Shown: positions 5,740 through 9,113 of the stretch, piece after piece
Numbering within the stretch: the stretch's first letter is position 1
Layout: each line of letters begins with the position of its first letter
Origin: DATKDU01 sp035512595
GTDB lineage: Bacteria > Planctomycetota > Planctomycetia > Pirellulales > Pirellulaceae
DNA: 9,113 nucleotides
Direction: 5' to 3'
Assembly: GCA_035512595.1 (NCBI GenBank)
Contig: DATKDU010000568.1
Location: 1 to 9,113, forward strand
Translations under genes and position numbers: made by a program
Notes under the pieces: generated by a model
What the model was told of the DNA's origin: nothing
Databases searched by the model: none
The model's input: the letters and a program-made list of their open reading frames with translations, nothing else

Positions 5740-8013
5740 ATGCGCGTCTGGCCCGGCCACCCTCATCCGCTCGGGGCCACCTGGGACGGCTCCGGCGTCA
5801 ACTTCGCCCTCTTCTCGCAGCATGCCGAGAAGGTCGAGCTGTGCCTGTTCGATTCTCCGGAGGCCACGAAGGAATCCGAGCGCATCGAACTGCCGCAGCG
5901 GACGTTCAACGTCTGGCACGGATCGTTCCCGGACATCAAGCCGGGGCAACTGTACGGCTATCGAGTCCACGGGCCGTACGATCCGCACCACGGCCACCGC
6001 TTTAATCCCAATAAGCTCCTCTTCGACCCGTACGCGCGGGCCGTCGGCCGGCCGTTGAAGTGGGACGACGCGCTGTTCGGCTACCAGATCGGCCACGAAA
6101 ATCAGGACTTCGCCTTCGACGAGCGCGACAGTGCCCCGTTCGCGCCGCTGGCCATGGTGCTCGATTCCGCCTTCACCTGGGGGGACGATCGACATCTCGA
6201 CACGCCCTGGGAACAGACCATCCTCTACGAGCTGCACGTCAAAGGGTTTACCAAACTCATGCCCGGTGTGCCGGAGAAAGCGCGCGGCACCTATGCCGGC
6301 CTGGCGAGTGCTGCGTCGATTGAGTACCTGAAGCGGCTGGGCGTAACAGCGGTCGAATTGCTGCCGGTCCATTTCCATGTGGACGAACGGTTTTTAGTCG
6401 ATCAAGGGCGGGTCAATTACTGGGGGTACAACACGCTCGGCTTCTTCGCCCTCGAACCGCGGTACACGTCGGAGCCGCATCTGGAGGACGTCGTCAACGA
6501 ATTCAAGAGCATGGTCCGCACGCTCCATGCGGCGGGCATCGAGGTGATTCTCGACGTAGTTTACAATCACACGTGCGAAGGGAACCACCTCGGGCCGACC
6601 CTCTCGCTCCGCGGCATCGACAACGCCACGTACTACAGCCTCAGCCCCGAGGATCCGCGGTATTACATGGATTTCACCGGCTGCGGCAACACGCCCGACA
6701 TGCGGCAGCCGCGAATGCTCCAGCTCGTGATGGATAGCCTTCGCTACTGGGTCCAGGAGATGCACGTCGATGGGTTCCGTTTCGACCTGGCCGCGGCACT
6801 GGCCCGCAGCGTGCGCGACATCGATCAGCTCGGCGCGTTCTTCAACGTCATCCATCAGGACCCGGTGCTGTCGCAGGTGAAGTTGATTGCCGAGCCGTGG
6901 GACGTGGGCCCCGGCGGATACATGGTCGGGCAGTTCCCGGTGATCTGGACGGAGTGGAACGGGCGGTATCGCGACGTGGTGCGCAGATTCTGGAAGGGGC
7001 ATGGCGGCACGGTGAGCGAGCTGGCCACGCGGCTGGCCGGCTCCAGCGACCTGTACGAAGACGACGGGCGGCGACCCAGCGCCAGCATCAACTTCGTCAC
7101 CTGCCACGACGGTTTTTCGCTGCACGACCTCGTCAGCTACAACGAAAAGCACAACGAGGCCAACGGCGAAGGGAACCGCGACGGGGCTAACGACAATGAA
7201 AGTTGGAACTGCGGCGCGGAGGGCCCCACGAGCGATCCGGAGATCATCGAACTCCGCGAGCGGCAGAAACGGAACTTCCTGGCGACGCTGCTCTTCTCGC
7301 AGGGAGTGCCGATGCTCCTGGCGGGGGACGAGATCGGCCACAGCGGGCTGGGGAACAACAACCTGTATTCGCAGGACAACGAGTTGTCGTGGCTCAATTG
7401 GGACGGAGTAGAAGTGGCGAGCGGGGGGCGTCCAGTAACGGCGAGCGGGGGGCGTCAGCCCCCTGATTCCTCGGTCGCACGGTTACCATCAGGGGGCTTA
7501 CGCCCCCCGCTCGCCGGTTCACGCCCCCCGCTCGCCGACCTCGCGAACAAGCAGAAGCTGCTCGACTTTGTTCGCCGCCTGATTGCCATTACGAAGGAGC
7601 AGCCGGTGTTCAACCGCCGGCATTTCTTCCGCGGCCAGAGAGTCCGCGGCGGCCTCCTCAAGGATATTTACTGGATCGATCCCAGCGGCCAGGAGATGAG
7701 CGACGAGGCGTGGAACGCCGGCTTCGTCCGCTGCCTCGGCATGGGGCTGGTCGGGTCATTTGGCCAGGTGGACGAGCAAGGGGGGCCGGTTGTGGGCGAT
7801 ACAATGGCGCTGCTCGTCAACGCGCATCACGAGCCGATCGACTTCTGCCTTCCCAAAAATGCCGGCCGGCTGGGATCGCTGGAGCGGCTCTTCGACACGT
7901 TCGACGGCAACATCGAAGTCACGCCGCACGACATCGCGTTCCCCTACAAGCTGCGCGGGCGAAGCGTGGCGCTGTTTCGGTTCAAGAAGGTAGAGAATGG
8001 GAACACAAAGTAG
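5740..8013 (+). CDS. glgX: Glycogen debranching enzyme (isoamylase-type GH13, GlgX/TreX), with in-frame repeat insertion
   Basis: Hydrolyses alpha-1,6 branch linkages of glycogen or limit dextrins in the cytosol. The start MRVWPGHPHPLGATWDGSGVN is the usual start of the N-terminal CBM48-like domain (about residues 10-100), with YGYRVHGPYDP as a family signature. The GH13 barrel follows with all four conserved regions: DVVYNH (272-277), GFRFD with nucleophile D349, AEPWD with acid/base E385, and CHD with D457. GLGNNNLYSQDNELSWLNWD is the typical segment before the C-terminal domain. Residues about 559-599 (ASGGRPVTASGG, then PPLAGSRPPLADL) come from a palindromic repeat cluster, after which normal family sequence resumes (LLDFVRRLIAITKEQPVFNRR). 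The product is 757 aa, somewhat longer than many GlgX proteins. The ATG at 5740 has GGAG 6 bases upstream; the frame is open to 5548, but that part overlaps the divergent gene. No other glycogen gene is next to it. The last base is directly followed by other palindromic repeats. Confidence 0.93.
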   Translation: MRVWPGHPHPLGATWDGSGVNFALFSQHAEKVELCLFDSPEATKESERIELPQRTFNVWHGSFPDIKPGQLYGYRVHGPYDPHHGHRFNPNKLLFDPYARAVGRPLKWDDALFGYQIGHENQDFAFDERDSAPFAPLAMVLDSAFTWGDDRHLDTPWEQTILYELHVKGFTKLMPGVPEKARGTYAGLASAASIEYLKRLGVTAVELLPVHFHVDERFLVDQGRVNYWGYNTLGFFALEPRYTSEPHLEDVVNEFKSMVRTLHAAGIEVILDVVYNHTCEGNHLGPTLSLRGIDNATYYSLSPEDPRYYMDFTGCGNTPDMRQPRMLQLVMDSLRYWVQEMHVDGFRFDLAAALARSVRDIDQLGAFFNVIHQDPVLSQVKLIAEPWDVGPGGYMVGQFPVIWTEWNGRYRDVVRRFWKGHGGTVSELATRLAGSSDLYEDDGRRPSASINFVTCHDGFSLHDLVSYNEKHNEANGEGNRDGANDNESWNCGAEGPTSDPEIIELRERQKRNFLATLLFSQGVPMLLAGDEIGHSGLGNNNLYSQDNELSWLNWDGVEVASGGRPVTASGGRQPPDSSVARLPSGGLRPPLAGSRPPLADLANKQKLLDFVRRLIAITKEQPVFNRRHFFRGQRVRGGLLKDIYWIDPSGQEMSDEAWNAGFVRCLGMGLVGSFGQVDEQGGPVVGDTMALLVNAHHEPIDFCLPKNAGRLGSLERLFDTFDGNIEVTPHDIAFPYKLRGRSVALFRFKKVENGNTK
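7416..7536. repeat. Nested palindromic repeat cluster inside glgX
   Basis: The 16-base unit GGCGAGCGGGGGGCGT occurs directly at 7416-7431 and 7440-7455, and its exact reverse complement occurs at 7500-7515 and 7521-7536. The inner pair extends into a 28-bp arm (7440-7467 with 7488-7515, one mismatch) around a 20-base loop; the outer pair flanks it with spacers of 8 and 5 bases. The full cluster can form a very stable GC-rich double stem. It is read through in frame by glgX and yields a Gly/Ser/Pro/Arg-rich linker. Confidence 0.93.
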
Positions 8014-8015
8014 CA

Positions 8016-8058
8016 GGCACACTCCGCGTGCCGTCGTGGGGCAGGCGTCTTGCCTGCC
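8016..8058. repeat. Two short palindromes between glgX and the next gene
   Basis: GGCACAC-TCC-GCGTGCC (8016-8032; six of seven pairs) begins 2 bases after the glgX stop and is followed by GGCAGGC-GTCTT-GCCTGCC (8040-8058; perfect 7-bp arms). The second ends 9 bases before the ATG at 8068 and so occupies the place of a ribosome site. I recall both words as recurrent in planctomycete genomes; here they could also serve as a weak transcription end for glgX. Confidence 0.75.
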
Positions 8059-8067
8059 GTCAAACCA

Positions 8068-8520
8068 ATGAGCATAAACCCCTACGAAGCGCCGCAAACA
8101 GTCTCGTCACCGCCTGCCACCGATGGTACGCGAGTTTATACACGCTCTACGCTGGCGATCGTCCGCGCGCAGCGCGGCATGATGTGGCTGTGGGTGGCCA
8201 AGCTCGGTTTGGATTTCGCCTTCAGCATCGCGCCGGACATGCTCGGACCCGCACTATCCATTGTCTATTACGTCCCGTTCCTGGCGGTCAGCATCGCGAT
8301 TGCCTACTTTGTCTTTCGGATCACTCATCTGGTCTATGGCGTTGGGCCAGCGTTGGTTTGCACTCTGCTGGCGTTTCTGCCGTGTGCCGGCACCATCACC
8401 GTGCTCATCCTCAACGGTCAAACGATGGACCGACTGCGAAAGCTGGGGGTCAAGGTCGGCTTCATGGGCGCGACGCGGCAGCAGCTCGACGAACTTGCCC
8501 GAAACTCGCCCGCCGCGTGA
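8068..8520 (+). CDS. Small multi-pass membrane protein with NPYEAP N-terminus (150 aa)
   Basis: Starts MSINPYEAPQTVSSPP; an 'NPYxxP' opening before a disordered Ser/Pro/Thr stretch is, from memory, common on planctomycete membrane proteins. Three hydrophobic segments follow at about residues 38-55, 60-85 and 91-115, then a C-terminal cytosolic helix (TMDRLRKLGVKVGF, QQLDELARNSPAA). No catalytic motif is seen and the function is unknown. I prefer the ATG at 8068 over the in-frame TTG at 8050, since NPYEAP normally sits at the very start and the TTG falls in a palindromic repeat. No Shine-Dalgarno sequence is visible because the repeat fills that place. Its stop TGA (8518-8520) overlaps the GTG start of the next gene, pointing to translational coupling. 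Confidence 0.8.
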   Translation: MSINPYEAPQTVSSPPATDGTRVYTRSTLAIVRAQRGMMWLWVAKLGLDFAFSIAPDMLGPALSIVYYVPFLAVSIAIAYFVFRITHLVYGVGPALVCTLLAFLPCAGTITVLILNGQTMDRLRKLGVKVGFMGATRQQLDELARNSPAA

Positions 8521-8954
8521 AGCGCATTGCGTCGGTCGGCGATCGCGGAGCGAGCAGCAGCGTCAGAATCGCGCGCGACCTTGTGCACAAGCTGCGTGCC
8601 AGGTGGAGTTCGCTCACGGAGGACGACCTTTTCGGGGGCAATGTGGATCAGTTAGTCGATACCATCCAGCGACGAACGGGCGAGGCGCGAGAAGTCATCG
8701 AACAGTTTTTCGCGCAGCTCTCGGCGGGGGGTGCCGCAGCATTTAAACGGGCTGGCGAGACGGCTCGGGCCGGTGCCCAGCAGGCGGCCGCTTCCGTCCA
8801 GAAAGCGTCCCAACAAGCCGCCGCAGCGGTGCGTGAAGGATATGCCGACGTCGAAGATCTGGTGCGCGAGCGCCCCGCCGAATCGCTGGCGGTTGTTTTC
8901 GGTGCCGGCGTCATTACTGGCGTGGTCGTGAGCCTGCTGTTGCCGCGGCGGTAA
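8517..8954 (+). CDS. CsbD-like / DUF883 (ElaB-YqjD)-like membrane-anchored protein (145 aa)
   Basis: The N-terminal half contains LRARWSSLTEDDLFGGNVDQ followed by LVDTIQRRTGEAREVIEQF (residues 26-64), which resembles the CsbD stress-protein motif (W..LT.DDL......QL...IQ...G..REE). An Ala/Gln-rich amphipathic helix follows (AGETARAGAQQAAASVQKAS and on to about 107). The C-terminus DLVRERPAESLAVVFGAGVI plus TGVVVSLLLPRR matches the layout of the ElaB/YqjD/DUF883 tail: a short 'R.RP' lead, one Gly-containing membrane helix (121-142) and a terminal Arg pair. Proteins of that group anchor in the inner membrane, and some bind ribosomes in stationary phase. The GTG start at 8517 overlaps the preceding stop as GTGA. 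The frame is open upstream to 7710, but only antiphase to glgX and the membrane gene. Likely a stress or envelope role; this is inference. Confidence 0.78.
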   Translation: MKRIASVGDRGASSSVRIARDLVHKLRARWSSLTEDDLFGGNVDQLVDTIQRRTGEAREVIEQFFAQLSAGGAAAFKRAGETARAGAQQAAASVQKASQQAAAAVREGYADVEDLVRERPAESLAVVFGAGVITGVVVSLLLPRR

Positions 8955-8977
8955 CAAACGGGCAAGAGGGACCAACG

Positions 8978-9113
8978 GTGGAGAAGATGATCCACAATTC
9001 GCCCACAACGACAGCCATCCGGCAGCGCATGGAAGAGGTGCGCTGCGATTTGGACGAAGACGTCCAGGAGATCGTCGAGGAGGCCCGCGACATGGGCCAG
9101 TGGCGCTACTACG
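8978..9113 (+). CDS. Start of a further small protein, 3' partial
   Basis: A GTG at 8978 with GAGGG (8966-8970) 7 bases upstream opens a frame to the window edge: MEKMIHNSPTTTAIRQRMEE followed by VRCDLDEDVQEIVEEARDMG and QWRYY. The visible 45 residues are helical and acidic. An ATG at 8987 is an alternative start. It begins 23 bases after the CsbD/DUF883-like gene and probably belongs to the same cluster. From memory, planctomycete proteins of this kind continue with a membrane helix, which cannot be seen here. Confidence 0.6.
   Translation, partial: MEKMIHNSPTTTAIRQRMEEVRCDLDEDVQEIVEEARDMGQWRYY

Noticed and set aside
5623..6378. The minus-strand frame of the 218-aa gene stays open far upstream, across the start of glgX
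   Set aside because: The extension is antisense to the well-supported CBM48 and barrel start of glgX, has no ribosome site, and its composition is that of a GC-rich shadow frame; the ATG at 5622 with GGAG is clearly better.
6394..7341. 315-aa minus-strand open frame across the glgX barrel
   Set aside because: It is fully antisense to the catalytic domain with conserved GH13 motifs; its apparent length follows from codon bias of the sense gene.
7416..7536. CRISPR-like repeat array
   Set aside because: The units are only 16 bases, come as two direct and two inverted copies with spacers of 5-8 bases, and lie inside a coding gene; this is a nested palindrome, not a CRISPR array.
7710..8516. Long open frame preceding the CsbD/DUF883-like gene
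   Set aside because: It runs in a different phase over the glgX end and the NPYEAP gene, both well supported, and its translation is Arg/Ala-rich noise until the GTG at 8517.

Overview
The window looks like a stretch of a high-GC planctomycete chromosome, probably of Pirellula-type relatives. I infer this from the 'NPYEAP' start of a small membrane protein, from several orphan membrane or zinc-ribbon proteins, and above all from several unrelated families of short palindromic repeats of a kind I recall from that phylum. No database search was possible, so the taxonomy is an inference.

Layout from left to right. (1) The C-terminal two thirds of a plus-strand PBP4-type D-Ala-D-Ala carboxypeptidase (peptidase S13) is cut by the left edge and carries a perfect 60-bp palindromic element inside its coding frame. 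(2) A repeat-rich convergent gap is followed by a small minus-strand hypothetical protein (87 aa) and a 325-bp divergent intergenic region. (3) A small basic plus-strand protein (101 aa) faces a minus-strand pair: a double-CxxC protein (94 aa) followed 12 nt later by a retropepsin-like aspartic protease. A 17-bp tandem duplication has shifted the protease frame near its C-terminus. (4) A 555-aa multi-pass membrane protein diverges from that pair. (5) A 218-aa minus-strand hypothetical diverges from glgX, a glycogen debranching enzyme with all catalytic residues visible but with a second, different palindromic repeat cluster read through in frame. (6) A compact plus-strand cluster closes the window: an 'NPYEAP' membrane protein, a CsbD-like/DUF883-like membrane-anchored protein whose GTG start overlaps the previous stop, and the first 45 codons of a further small protein that is cut by the right edge.

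No phage, plasmid, CRISPR, transposase or defence genes are visible, and no single operon links the genes functionally. The most notable content is repeat biology. Two housekeeping enzymes (cell-wall carboxypeptidase and glycogen debranching enzyme) have different palindromic repeats embedded in frame, resembling in principle the Rickettsia palindromic elements. Related palindromes lie in the gaps, and a short tandem duplication has probably altered the end of the protease. The last three genes look like a small translationally coupled envelope or stress cassette.
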